Below are positions 1 to 11,723 of a stretch of 64,000 nt of DNA, in pieces. The position numbers were made by a program, and so were the translations under genes. The stretch's first letter is position 1. Each line of letters opens with the position of its first letter. This DNA is from Metellina segmentata (lineage: Eukaryota; Arthropoda; Arachnida; Araneae; Tetragnathidae), in assembly GCA_947359465.1 (NCBI GenBank), contig OX375879.1, positions 117,336,557 to 117,400,556 of the forward strand. Reading direction: 5' to 3'. Under the pieces are notes generated by a model. It ran no database searches. It had not been told where the DNA came from and worked only from the letters and a program-made list of their open reading frames with translations.

Positions 1-470
1 GGCCAAATGTCTATTACTGGATTATAATCCAGCAGTTTACTAAAAAAGTAGCTTATGATGTAAGTGTAAGATAGTGCACTTTCAAACCAAATATGTATTA
101 CTGGATTACAACTTAACAGTTTAGAAAAAGTAGCAAATTATGTCAGAGTCAGATAGCACTTTCAAGTCCAATGTCTATTACTGGATTATGTCAGTGTACG
201 ATCATCACTTTCAGGCCGAATGTCTATTACTGGATTATAATCTAACAGTTTACAAAAAAAGTAGCATATGATGTAAGTGCAAGATAGTGCACTTTCAAGT
301 CAAATGTTTTAATGGATTATAACCCAACAATTTACTAAAAAGTAGCAAATGGACAGCGCAAGGTAATGAATTTTCAGGCTGATTGTCTATTACTGGATTA
401 TGATCCAACAGTTTACTAAAAAGTAGTAAATTCTGTCAATTTAAGTTAGTACACTTTCAGGAAACACTGC
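1..470. repeat. Degenerate tandem repeat, ~80-95 bp unit
   Basis: The phrase tattactggatta recurs about six times, each followed by an aacagtttac-aaaaagtagc block and a cactttcagg block. Units vary in length and one is shortened. The array runs off the left edge, so its true length is unknown. It stops about 60 bp before the mariner at 532. Confidence 0.75.
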
Positions 471-531
471 TCATTTTCGAAATGCACTAAGTAAAAATCA
501 AGTTTGCACAATCCAGACAACATGTTTTATA

Positions 532-1216
532 CAGGGTGGTCCCGAATTCATGGTACAAACTTTAATGGTAGGTACAGGACATTGTAACAATGATTTATTG
601 TATAGGAATGTATAGTCGCAACTGACGCGGTGAGGCGTAAACAGGGGAAATAAAAGGAAAGAGAAATGGAGTGATCGGTTGGTATCATTGCCGGTAGAGG
701 GCAGTAGATGTCTAGCCGCTGTTGAACATGATGCATCGCAGTAGGAATTACCTGAATGCCACGTTTGGTACTCGATGGATTGGGCGTGGTGGACCAGTCC
801 CTTGGCCACCCCGATCTCCCGATTTATCGAGCCTCGATTACTTTTTATGGGGACATCTAAAGCATCTTGTTTATGAGACTCCAGTTGACTCAGATGAGGA
901 TCTCGTCGCTCGCTTATCTGTAGCTGCTGCAGGTGTGCGTGAAATACCAGGCATCTTTGAACGTGTACGCCAATCGCTCCACCGACGCTGTCAAGCATGT
1001 ATCGATACTGGTGGACGCAATTTTGAACAATTACTGTAAACATGACACTTGTCAACAACGCTTTCAATAAAATCTTTGTTTTTCCTTTCGGCCGTTATTT
1101 CCCCTGTTTTCGCCTCACCGCGTCACTTGCGACTATACATTCCTATACAATAAATCATTGTTACAATGTCCTGTACCTACCATTAAAGTTTGTACCATGA
1201 ATTCGGGACCACCCTG
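532..1216 (+). mobile_element. Internally deleted DD41D mariner-type element (MITE-like derivative)
   Basis: This 685-bp element starts CAGGGTGGTCCCG and ends with its inverted complement. It is flanked by TA at 530-531 and 1217-1218, the mariner target duplication. Its terminal inverted repeats are over 100 bp and match those of the full copy at 28609-30111 almost base for base. About 0.8 kb of the interior is missing: the 5' leader joins directly to the last third of the transposase. The junction shows only a G/GG microhomology. It could move only with transposase supplied elsewhere. Confidence 0.93.
746..1039 (+). pseudogene. Truncated DD41D mariner transposase, C-terminal part
   Basis: This frame matches residues 262-358 of the intact transposase at 28786-29862 with very few differences. 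It begins at NYLNATFGT, keeps the third catalytic Asp in SLDYFLWGHLK and ends in NFEQLL plus a stop. The first two catalytic Asp and both DNA-binding helix-turn-helix domains are deleted, so it cannot be a working transposase. An open frame runs into it from the element leader through an upstream TTG or ATG, but that start is an accident of the deletion. A polyadenylation-type AATAAA lies 25 bp after the stop. Confidence 0.93.
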
Positions 1217-1808
1217 TATAGAATATGCCTTTATCAGAACCCCATCAAACGCTACGTAAACGCTTTACAAATACCTCACGTCAGACACCAAGTGCTTTAG
1301 AAAACACTATTTTCAATGCAAGCTGGATTTTGCGGAAAACACGCATGCTTTAACAATACAGAAAAAACGCAGGACATTTATGAAAAGAAAATCGCTAATA
1401 CTGAAAGGTTCAGAAATCAAAAAATAAGAACGGAATCCCAAAAAGGTTTCCAAACTTGACTTGCACCCGTAACCTCCGGACACATGGATCTCCTCGACTT
1501 GTACTCGATGCCATGACTTGCAATTCGTATTCATACGGATTCTTACGTTAGTGGAATTCTGCATGAATGAATGTTTATCGAAGCTCGCGGAGCAAAAGTC
1601 CCGTGAATTCTATGGTTTAACTTCCAAAGGGAAGTGTGCCCGGAATATTTTTGGGAGTCGGGAATCACATTACGAAGGGTCTGTGAAATGAGTGTGTTTG
1701 GGATATAGGGTGCTTACAGCCACGACGAAAAACCAAAAATAATAATAACGTGGAATTCTCAAACAGCGAGGCAAAAAAGTATCGCGTAGTTATAAAACTT
1801 CTCTCATT

Positions 1809-1811
<3 letters not shown>

Positions 1812-1854
<43 letters not shown>
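1812..1854. repeat. (TC)n microsatellite
   Basis: An uninterrupted CT run of about 42 bp lies just before the Helitron-type terminus at 1866. Similar short TC tracts occur near 9626, 24114 and 30798. Confidence 0.95.
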
Positions 1855-1860
<6 letters not shown>

Positions 1861-1865
1861 AAAAA

Positions 1866-2190
1866 CTAGCTGAATAACCCGGCGTTGCTCGGGTTTCAAA
1901 TATGACCGCGGCAGCTTAAATATGACCGCGTCATTTCCCTGTGTTAACACAAACTCTGTACAACGTGTTTCCTTGTTCCTGTCCATTTATTATCCATTTA
2001 TAGAAAACCAAACTTTCGATTTTAAACTTGGGGCTTCGAGGGGCACTTTTAGGACGACCAGTGTGCCAATTTTCATGGCTACGGATTGGTCTGAAGGCAT
2101 TAAAGAAACATGTTTTCCGCAGTTTTCTAAAGTATAAGTGCACCAAATTTGGTGTGGATTGGTCATACGGTGCAGATTTGTAAAGAGAAC
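1866..2190 (-). mobile_element. Helitron-like 3'-terminal fragment
   Basis: Read on the minus strand this segment ends CCCGAGCAACGCCGGG, about seven bases, then CTAG followed by a T. A GC-rich hairpin just upstream of CTRR with insertion before T is the Helitron 3' signature. The body, including the stretch around cgcagtnttctaaagtataag, is shared with 44810-45180. No 5' TC end and no Rep/helicase coding were found, so this is a non-autonomous fragment. Confidence 0.65.
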
Positions 2191-2359
2191 ACACACATTT
2201 TTTATACATATCGCACCCCAGCAAGAAAAGTGATACAACTCAAACTTGTAGAATTTCAGAAACACACACACACACATCAACTTAAAGAATACTATAAAAC
2301 TTATACAGAGGTTGTTCACACATTTTTTAGACAATGTATATAGTGTTCACAAAACTAAA

Positions 2360-3262
2360 TTACATAAAATTCTTGTGTTTTAAATGTTCTATTTGAAAGC
2401 CCTTATTCTGAGCTATCTTTCGACACAGTAATTTCCAGGATAAAAATGCCTTTTGAAGTGTCAGAAGAGGCATTCGATCCCATTCCTCCTGAACAGCTTT
2501 CCAGAGTCCTGTAAGGGTTGTGGGACGATGTTTGGATAATGCAGATTTTAAAAGTCTGAAAGCACAAAAACCCATAGGTGATACATCGGGAGATTTAGTA
2601 GGGATATCAGTGAAGGGTATGGCCTTGATACCGGTTTTTTGTTCCATTTTTTTAAGGAAATTTACAGTAGATTTTGATTTGTGACAGCAAACTTTGTCTT
2701 GATGGACTTCCACAGATTGATGGCACTGTGGGTAAGGCGATGGTATTTCATTCCGAAAAATTGGCGATAAAATATGTTCCTGATAGTATCTGAAGTTAAT
2801 CTTGATATTTTTTTCCCACTCTCTTTATTTTTAACTTACTATTAAATGAAAAACCAGCAACAATCATGAATCTCTTAGAAAAACTTTCTTTCGATTCTGT
2901 GAACCATGTGCTTAAATTTTTTTTCTCCCCTTTTATAATAATAAATGGCTTTTTTTTTGCTGCAATCATTTAAATTACACCATGATTCATCTATTGTGAC
3001 AATTTTTTTCCATTTTTCTTTGGATAAGTGTTTCTTATATAGAATTCGACAGCGTGTCCTGCGTTCAGCGATATGCTTTGGAGAAAGACAATGCACATTG
3101 CGTTTTTTCGCTTTCTTAAGATTTAAATCAACGTTTATCATTTTGTTTACAGTGGACACCGAGCATTTTAATGATTTTGCAACTGTCCTTTGACTAGGGG
3201 GATTTTCTAAACAACGTACCTTTGCAATAATCGAAGATGTCCGTCTCTTCTTTGGATACTTG
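2360..3262 (-). pseudogene. Decayed mariner-type transposase
   Basis: Two minus-strand frames are pieces of one transposase. The upstream piece (about 3262 to 2875) has a helix-turn-helix (SQRTVAKSLKCSVSTVNKMI) and the first catalytic block (IVTIDESW). The downstream piece (2713 to 2360) has the second block (VHQDKVCCHKS) and the third (KSPDVSPMGFCAF). The expected third Asp after PM is Gly, so the active site is broken. Spacing between the second and third blocks is 41 residues, as in DD41D elements. A stop- and frameshift-rich stretch at 2714-2874 separates the pieces. I could not delimit its terminal repeats. Confidence 0.85.
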
Positions 3263-3460
3263 TTTGGAATTTTTGTCCCACTTCAGGCCTTTCCATTTGG
3301 GATTTATCCAGGATAGTCACCAATAGTTCGTTGTGCTGCTCAAATGCAACGCTAATTAAAATATCTACTGTCCAACTGACCCACAGTTGCATACCAATAT
3401 CGCCTCCACACAGCAGAACCTCCACGCAGACGCGACTCCTTAACTTGGGTTTGGCACAAT

Positions 3461-3829
3461 TTGCGTGGAAACAACCCCAGTGATGAATCTACAGGTGTGG
3501 ACATCCTGCCAGGGGGACAATATCCTTGGGGTCCCATGGAATATACGGAAGACATCACCCAGGCTGGAGCGTACAAGGCGAACCGGCGCTATGTCTCGCC
3601 AAGTATGCCAGGAGGATTGAAAATAACTTTTTTTCATCAGCCGACTCTGGGTGTCTATGAATAACGAACGAGAACTTTCGTACTCACCGCCAATCGCAGT
3701 GGGATGGAATGGACACCGGACAGGTTTACTGAATTTAATTTTATTCTTATTTTCGTTGCATTAAAAATGCAGTAATTATTTTATATTTTGTGTTTAACCG
3801 ATTATGTAACATTCTCTTGAATTCTGTGA

Positions 3830-3873
<44 letters not shown>

Positions 3874-4460
3874 TGAAAACATTGGAACATCATAACACGT
3901 GGTAAAAATTGGCATACTGAAATGCGGTTTCCACAAAAAAGAATCTTAATATGTTTTTTTTTTTTTTTTTTTTTTTTTGGCGAGGGAAAAAGTTCACTTA
4001 AGACTTTCCAAAAAACTTTAACTTGAGCAGGAAAAATTTTCCGTATTTCCGCATCAATCAACCACGCTCGAATTTCCCGCACCCCGAGATGGCGATAAAC
4101 ACCTCCTCCGATAGCACAGACGGGGGCAGACATAAATTCGAGCAAGATTCAAAATCCATAACTCACCCAACAGCGCCAGGTCATCTTGTTCCGAAGAGCA
4201 GCAAAAATCATTATTCCACTTTCCCTAATCCTCCAGTCAGGAACACGGCCAAGATGGACGGCAAGAGGAGCTCCTCTCCCCATAACGGAACAATTAATGA
4301 GCCCTTAAATCGTATCCTTCAAGGAGGAAGAGCGATGGCACGAGGGGCCCCCCGCTTTCGGCCCCAAGAGGGGCCCACTGCCAAAACAGCGAAATGGTTT
4401 TCGACAATCAGGAGACGAACGTTCATCTTACTCAAGCCGCTTAGGATCGATGGAATGTGA
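3461..4460 (+). other. Apparently single-copy stretch with two unassigned open frames
   Basis: Plus-strand frames at 3461-3664 (67 codons) and 4023-4460 (145 codons) lie in sequence richer in G+C than its surroundings and free of the recognised repeats. I recognise no domain. The first has an exon-like composition but no splice signals I would defend. Between them are a (TA)n tract (3832-3870) and a 25-bp T run (3954-3978). Treat as possible coding or conserved non-coding DNA, not as called genes. Confidence 0.25.
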
Positions 4461-4491
4461 CAACAGTGTAAAAGCCATCAGGGGTTAATAG
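4437..4491 (+). repeat. 55-bp segment duplicated at 17361-17415
   Basis: From ccgcttaggatcgatgg to ggggttaatag, this segment is identical over 55 bp to 17361-17415. The second copy is wedged between two opposite SINE fragments. The flanks here are single-copy, so this is the likelier donor. Confidence 0.9.
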
Positions 4492-4778
4492 ATGAAGACG
4501 CTTATGAAGCGAACTTGGAGGCCAAACTTTGGGCAGCACTTACCAGAGATCCGGAAATTTCGGCGAATGCATCTCCCACATTGGAATCTTATCTTCAGGG
4601 CCATAACTTGAGACTAATCAATACAGGGAGGTAGATTTATTGAGGGTGACTGGATATTAGCACGGCTTCTGGTCATCACGGGGATTTGGAAGTTTACGAT
4701 CTCGGCGGAATAGGTTGTGAAATGTCGTCATGGTAGATAGACTCGAAGGCTGAATGGGTCTTCATTCCATCTTCTTAG

Positions 4779-5110
4779 TCTGACCCACCGGTTAAGGTGT
4801 TAGCATCTAGATCAGAATGATCCTGGTTCGAATCCGGGTCAGTGCATCGATGTTTGTAAGCGTATGGTGTATAATTGCTTGGTGCACTTTAAATCTGTCG
4901 TAGCCGGAAGTCCTCACGTTGGATTGGTGTGGAAGTTTGGAGAGTGGGGTTCCAGCTCAGGTGTTGCCTCGTCATCTGACAGCGGTTGTGGTTTAAAATG
5001 AAGCGGTGTTGTCCTCGGTTCTTTCCCTTAGTGGATAAATTCCGGATCGTCGTCAACAGCCGGTTGTGTAGCTCTAGTATGACGTTAATTAAAAGAATTA
5101 CCAAATTACC
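4779..5110 (+). mobile_element. SINE, type A, full length, diverged
   Basis: It has a tRNA-like head with the pol III B-box ggttcgaatcc, then the shared body (gcgtatggtgta, gtggaagtttggagagtgggg, cgtcatctgac) and the tail ctctagtatgacgttaatt ending in aattacc. About 330 bp. It is more diverged than the copies at 11724 or 56822, so older. Tail orientation gives the plus strand. Confidence 0.88.
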
Positions 5111-5204
5111 CTGTTCGAAGAGTGTCTACAATCGTAGCGCTGGTTGTTAAATCAACATGCTCCGAAAGAAATTACGATAAACTTTGAATGAATTCAAAAT
5201 GTTC

Positions 5205-5290
5205 AATACAACGCAAGGATTTGTTCAAAACAACGCAAGGATTTATTCAATACAACACAAGGATTTGTTCAATACAACGCAAGGCGTTGT
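5205..5290. repeat. 22-bp tandem repeat, about 4 units
   Basis: The core aaggatttgttcaatacaacgc recurs with starts near 5215, 5237, 5259 and 5281, an exact 22-bp spacing with a few substitutions. Confidence 0.85.
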
Positions 5291-5411
5291 TCAGAATAAT
5301 ACATTGCATCTTGTGTATAATAAAGTATGAAACTTAAGAGAAGTTTGAAATCTAAACAGAGAGAGAGAGAATAGACAGATTCACAAGTCAAATGCGTCAT
5401 TTCCCTATGCT

Positions 5412-5722
5412 GGGCCGAGGTAGGCCAGTTGGAAGAGCAACAAACTAGCAACCGGAGGGTTGCGAGTACGAATCCCACCAAAGACCGTCGTGTACAGGGG
5501 GGAGGGGCTGGTGCACATTAAATCTGTCATGACCTCAAATGTCCTCGGGTGTGCTTGGTGTGGAATTCGGAAAGTGGGGTGTCAGCTCAGGTGTGATCTC
5601 GTCATCTGACCGAGGTTTAAAATAACGTGGTGTTCTCCTCGTTAATATCCCTTCGGGTTTGTCAGGACCGTCACCAATAGCCCGTTGTGTCGCTCCAATG
5701 CGATGCTAATTAAATACCTACC
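5412..5722 (+). mobile_element. SINE, type B
   Basis: It starts with a different tRNA-like head (gtaggccagttggaagagcaac, then gagtacgaatccc as a weak B-box) and aaagaccgtcgtgta. It then carries the same body as type A and ends gatgctaattaaatacc. About 310 bp. Confidence 0.85.
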
Positions 5723-5794
5723 TAGATGGAACCGTCGAGTCATTTGTTTCACTTTGAGTTGTACTTAACTTCATAATTAGAGGATCGTTGGCAG

Positions 5795-5962
5795 GCAGGT
5801 TTTAAATTAACATCGCACTGGAGCAGCAGAATGGGTTATTGGTGACGGTCCGGAATCTACCGAAGGAAAAAACTGAGGACAACGCAACGGTCATTTTAAA
5901 CCACAGTGGATGACGAGGTCGCACCAGAGCTGGCACCCCACCCTCCAAACTTCAACGCCAAA
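5795..5962 (-). mobile_element. SINE fragment, 3' half
   Basis: Complement of the SINE tail and mid-body: it runs from attaacatcgcactggagcag to ccctccaaacttcaacgcc and then stops. The tRNA head is absent (5' truncation). A further 50-bp tail piece in the same orientation lies at 6001-6050. Confidence 0.8.
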
Positions 5963-6229
5963 ACATTAAAATTAATTTGTTTATCTTCTGGTGTATTGGT
6001 TGGTAGTTGAATTTACGTCGCACTAGAGCAGCACAACGGACAATTGGTGATACTGTTTCTGTTGATATCACTTCATCAAACGAGTTTCGTGCTATTTTCA
6101 TTGCATTGAAAATACATTTATTTAGCCTAGGGATACATGGATGTAATTCTCATATCCATAAGAAGATGTCAAATGGTTCAACCGTAGAAGGTAAAAATAA
6201 AGTAACTTTAATGAAATATTCTCTAATAT

Positions 6230-8560
6230 AAACAAGCATTAAGCGTTGACTAGTCTTCCAGCACATCGTCTTTCCTCAAAACGAAAAGGCTTACCATTAA
6301 AATTTTAATACCTCAATTTTCTTTTATCGCTGCATTCTAAAGACACTTTAATTCGCAGTCAAACAACTGAAAGAAAAACTCATTTAATTCTATCCATTCT
6401 CAGAGCCACACGACTTATTTTCGTATGCAGACTGATGCCACGACAAGCCATTAGAAGAAAAAGAACCAGGTCATATGGGATTCCAACTAAAATTTCTCCG
6501 AACATTCTAATCTTCAAAGAACTTTGAAAACTCGAATTACGTAATCTAATTTAAACGACAGAGCAGGAAATTCAAATAAAACTAGTTTAAAAAAATGTTG
6601 GATAAACAGGCTCAAAATTTTATCATGTGTGTATCTTGCAATCGGTTATTTCATTAAAACAAAGTATTCTGGAGACATTGCAAAAGTGGGAGGCGGTTAA
6701 GTAATTTAATGAGATGGTATATGGGTCAAAAAATATCGTCACTCTAAGTTCAAGAGGTCGTATGTCTAAAAGCTGCATTTTTTAGGACAGAAAAAAGTCT
6801 AATTATTTTCCATGTGATTTGATTATATTATTATTGTATACATTTTTGGTTGCAACTTTTATTGGATCAGCTGATGAAATAAAAGATTTTGCCCTAGGTG
6901 GAAATCACAAAATGCCACATGTAGCAATAATAAAAGAAAAAATGGAATTTTTGATATACGACCCATTGCACTTTGAGAGTGACGATATATATATAGAGAG
7001 AGAGAGATTTCCAAGTACAAAAACATTCAAATAGATTCAGAGAAAGGAAGAATTTTTTTCATGTGAGCGAAACGTCTGCGTTTCTACAATCGCAAGAAAA
7101 AGGAAATTAGAGGAAAAAACGTTAGCGGCAAAAAAAAAAGTCAATCACGTGGACGAGAAAAAGTGCATACGAAAAAATTGAACAAAAATTCGAAATTTTC
7201 TTTTGGGTAGGAAAAAATTATTTTACTTCCAAAAACTATCTTGCTCAATAATAATTATCCCACATCGTAGTAGCAGAGCCATTCCAATTTGGCGACTTTC
7301 AATAAAAAGAACAAGCCAACAACAACCAGGGTTAATTGCTTTTTGAAACGGTTACTTTGCCGAGTAGCAGCTCTTACGCGAAGGCCGGTGATCAATAAAA
7401 AGGCTTTTAGCTACTTTTTCTGCCGCCGAGAGCAAAGAACGACGTGCTTAAACTCATGGTGCACTAAGTTTTTATTGAAGTACATTTCAATAAATGGTCC
7501 GCTTCTTTCTTTTCGAGAACTTGAGCCAGATCCTGGAGGAAGCACGTTTTTTTCAGAGAAAATCGTCTCCGCCCACTCAAAAAAAATCGGACGACACATT
7601 CTTTTGAAGTATTTGCTTTTTATCCTTTTTTAAGGGAGCAAATAAATACGTTGATTTGGGAATGATGTATCATTTGGAAAGGCAGGATGAAAGGTAGGCA
7701 GGAAGGTTCTTCTGTCCACTGACACAGTTTTGACAGAAGCCGTCTTTTACATCACAATATCAGCTGGCGGTCAACCAAAATCTTTTCGGAGAGGAAAATT
7801 CATCGATTTTAGAATGATTCATCATTCGAAAAGGCAGACAAAGGTAGGTGGAATGGTTTTTATGACCTTTGCCACCCTCCTGGACTCGGAAACCATCATC
7901 GTGTGAGAAAAAGTGACATTAGAGCGACAGAGCAACGGGAAAAACAAACATTATTTATGTTGAAAAGGCGCTCGCAGCAAATCCAAAGAAGCTATGTTTC
8001 ACAATTCATGGAAGAAATACTTTTTTATTAACTCTGTCTGGATTTTTTTTTTCGGGTTTTACAGGCACGATGACCAAACACAAGACGAACGACACAATGA
8101 TGTAGGAAGAAAAAGCACATGGTTAGGAGAGGGTAGAAATGAAAGAGTGGTAAAATCGTTTGGGTAGCACGGATGTTTGATGCCTGTACACTGCTAAAGA
8201 TGTGCCCATGATTGCCTCGAAGTCTGGAATTTTGTGAGAATAACTTAGACGAATCCTGTCCAGTTGTATTTGGCGTGTAGCCAGAGATGGGCCATATTCA
8301 ATTTCGTACAACTAACTGTTGTCTGATAATATATTGTACCCAGTAAAAGGAACGAAATAGTTCATAATTTTAAGCTGAGTCGAAGTCTAATCTTATACAG
8401 GTACCGTTCAGACTTAGGACCTCTTTCCAGAGAAAGAAATTTCCTTTCTTAGTCCTCGGGAGGAAGAAGCAAGCAGATTTTGCGATTTTCGACCGGACTT
8501 TAGGCCTATGGAACCACGCCAAGTTTTCCGATTCTACAGCGAGCAGTGGTCATACTTGAC
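6230..8560. other. No gene recognised
   Basis: AT-rich sequence with short open frames (for example 6819-7034 and 7289-7633) that show no domain. It holds a short (AT)n/(AG)n tract near 6987-7007. The sequence agacaaaggtaggtgg near 7846 partly repeats one near 7690 (ggatgaaaggtaggcagg), a weak local duplication. I see no splice-bounded exons or RNA gene. Confidence 0.4.
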
Positions 8561-8612
8561 CCCACGAAAAAAACTGTCGCGGGCGACGCCGTGCTGGTCA
8601 TGCAGTGGCTAG
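8545..8612 (+). mobile_element. Helitron-like 3' end
   Basis: The sequence accccacgaaaaaaactgtcgcgggcgac ends 32 bp later in CTAG followed by T. GTCGC-GG-GCGAC is a perfect 5-bp-stem hairpin. The same ending, slightly diverged, closes the better-defined Helitron at 37639-39203. The 5' limit of this copy is not visible. Confidence 0.6.
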
Positions 8613-9849
8613 TTGAATATAAAGTACTTACCTAAACGAAAAATATTTATATTTTAACAGCAATCAGGAAATTTTATGAAAACAGAAAAATTGTTTGGGT
8701 TTTTATGGCGTACGAACCCTAATTGGCCAAGCTACCCTAAACATAAGACAGAGAACGTCAAGCAATGGACATACGTATAGAAGGAAATTTTTACTCGAAT
8801 GGAAGATAGAAATACATCAAACCATATATAGAAATCTGATCAATACCTCGTAGGTTGCTAGCGCAGTGGGCCATCCACTGCGACAAGTCGTCTCACAAAA
8901 TAACATGAGGCATACCGATACACCATGTGAACTATACAAAAAAAACCTTCATGTTTTCTTTTTGAACTCTGTTGCCATTCAGCGAAACAAGAAAACTCAT
9001 ATTCAACAGTTTGACGAAAGAACAATGACGCGTGTAGAGAGCAGAGTGGGTGGCCACTAACACCTAACTGCAAAAGATATTCGACATTCCATTTCAGAAA
9101 CAAAACGTCACGCCACAAATATGACGTCATTCATTTCAATCGCAATCCAGTATCCAACACTCGTCCAGCAACACCTCAAATCAACGCCCATCCTGGAAGA
9201 GTAACGACGAAAATACCCCGAACTAAATCACATTTGATCGCCCACAACTGCACAAGAAACCTCAAAAACCAGAACCTGCACGGTACTTGGAGAAACTAAC
9301 GACATCAATAAACACCCGCGGTAGAAAGAAAAACCCAACGACCTTCCATTGTGGATTAAGAGATTTCGAAAAGGAATTCCCCAGAAACGCCCTCCCAAAC
9401 GATCTCGAAGTTTAGGAGCACCCTCCTCAGCAAAACCACACAAAGCACATGACAATCCTAGCCCGCCTCCCTTCCAAAACAAATATCGGAGAACACATTT
9501 ACTTCCGCTAACGTGTTTATCATTATAATGTTCCAATCAATATCGCCTCTAGAGCCAAGGAATTTCCTCCAAAATCCTCTTTTCCTTCGCTTGAATTCCT
9601 GTGGGAAAAATAGGGTACACACATCTCTCTCTCTCTCTCTCTTGGCATGCCATGTACATTTTAAACGTCCTTTTCAGTTTATGTTTGCGTTCTATGTCTT
9701 TTAACCCATCGAGCGTCACTACATTTCAGGAAAGTGTAGATCTGGTAGACAAACAAATGAAAATATTACTGAAATAGGTAGAAAAGATTGCACTACTTGA
9801 AAAAAGACTCAAAGATAACTTAGAAAAGATCGTAAATGAAGCACGTTGG

Positions 9850-10600
9850 CAACCATCATAATATATTTCGGTGGAGCAAGATGGCCACCATCATCATATA
9901 TTTCGATGGAGCAAGATGTCCAAAATCGTATATTTCGATGGAGCAAGATGTCCAACATCATCATACATTTCGATGGAGCAAGATGACTACCATTATCATA
10001 TATTTCGGAGGAGCAAAATGTTCAGCATCTTCATATATAGCGATAGAGCAAGATTTTTACCATCATATATTTCATGGAGAAAGATGTCCACCATTATCAC
10101 ACATTTTAATGGAGCAAGATGTCCACCATCATCATACATTTCGGTGAAGCATGATAGCTACCATCGTCATATATTTCGGAGAAGCAAGATGGCCACCATC
10201 ATCATATATTTCGATGGAGCAAGATGTCCATAATCATATACTTGGACGGAGCAAGATGTCCACTATCATATATTTTGATGGAGCAAGATGTCCACCATCA
10301 TCACATATTGCGATAGAGCAAAATGTCCAACATCATCATATATTTAAATGGAGCAAGATGACTACCATTATCATATATTTCGGAGGAGCAAAATGTTCAA
10401 CATCTTCATATATAGTGATAGAGCAAGATTTCCACCATCAATATTTCGATGGAGAAAGATGTCCACCATCATCACACATTTCAATGGAGCAAGATCTCCA
10501 CCATCATCATATATTTCGGTGACGCAAGATGGCTACCATCGTAATATACTTCGGAGGAGCAAGATGTCCAACATCATAATATATAGCGATGGAGCAAGAG
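9850..10600 (+). repeat. 35-bp minisatellite with a ~375-bp higher-order period
   Basis: About 22 units of the pattern catcatatatttcgatgg + agcaagatgtccac lie head to tail, mostly spaced 35 bp with some of 31-32 bp. Variant units (ggaggagcaaaatgttc, then tatagcgatagagcaag) appear in the same order starting at 9982 and again at 10357. This shows a block of about 11 monomers was duplicated as a unit. Since 35 is not a multiple of three, all three frames stay open over long stretches. The resulting His-rich peptides are not evidence of a gene. Confidence 0.93.
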
Positions 10601-11417
10601 GAAAATGAGAGTTTAAATATGTATTCTAGAATACTGTTGCCACATCTCACTTTTTAAAGAAACGAATTTTTACGATGTGAAATACATAGACGTGAAATAT
10701 AAGTAAATTCAGCATTGCTATTGAGAGGAGTTTCAAAAAGCGTGACCAACATGTCGTCTACCATGCGAAAAATTGACTTGCTTGGTCGATTTGGTACCTT
10801 AATCGCCTCGTAACATCTTTTGACAGGGTAGGTGTATCAATCCGCATTTCTATTAGAGTGGCAACAAAGGTGGTGAAATCGCCAAAGTCTACTACCATCA
10901 GATAATCAATCAATGGACCAATCAGATGATGAATGTTCGTTTCCACCCACAGACGAAAGTAGTTTAAATATCACGTTTCAACAAGTTTTAGTTAAATGAT
11001 CCTGGGCACATAAAAAGGTTATAATTACTCTACTTCAAAAATACACACATAAAGCCAGGTAACCATTGCTTACTTAGTTTTAAAAAGGCAAAATGCCCAT
11101 AAAAGAAGTAAGATGTCCAAAAAATAAACCTGGTAGGAAGTTAGGTTCGTTGTTTTTGCGTTTTATGGCGCTAGAACCGCATTTAGTCAAAGCTGCGCCA
11201 AACACATGACAACGTCAATTAAATAAAGTCGTTAAAGGGGAAACAAAAACGCATTAGGAAACAGAGAAGTGAAATCAAAGCCGAAAAAGATGGTTAGGGA
11301 ATCATCGTGTACCCCAGTGTTTACACTGAAGACAAACCCCGTGTGAAAATAAAAGATCTCTGGAGCATCTCCGGGACCATTAATCCCGTACAAACTGAAG
11401 GACATATTTCCCGAGGT

Positions 11418-11597
11418 CGGTAGACAGTTCAATTAACGTCGCACTATAGTGCAACAACGGGCTAGTATCGATGTTCCGGAGATGAATCTCAAAGAGAAAA
11501 GTCCGAGGACAAAACTTCGTAATTTAGAACCGCGGTCAGAAGACGATGTCGAACACCCGAGCCTGCACTCCCTCTCCAAACTTCCACAAACTTTGTA
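11418..11597 (-). mobile_element. SINE fragment, diverged
   Basis: Complement of tail and mid-body (attaacgtcgcactatag to ctctccaaacttccac), without a head. Substitutions are many, so it is old. Confidence 0.75.
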
Positions 11598-11723
11598 GGT
11601 GATTGAAAACCATCCGAGTTAAGTAAAAACAAATTTATTTACACATCTGTTGGAGAGCACAGATACAAGTTAACGTAGCTAGCCTTTTAGCATTCTAACA
11701 TAAAACCCGCTCGAGCTAAGAGG

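Noticed and set aside
498..1067. 189-codon minus-strand frame
   Set aside because: Antisense shadow of the deleted mariner; the real remnant frame is on the plus strand.
9836..10608. Overlapping His-rich open frames (up to 123 codons)
   Set aside because: They are translations of a 35-bp tandem repeat that stays open in every phase; no start context or conservation argument supports coding.
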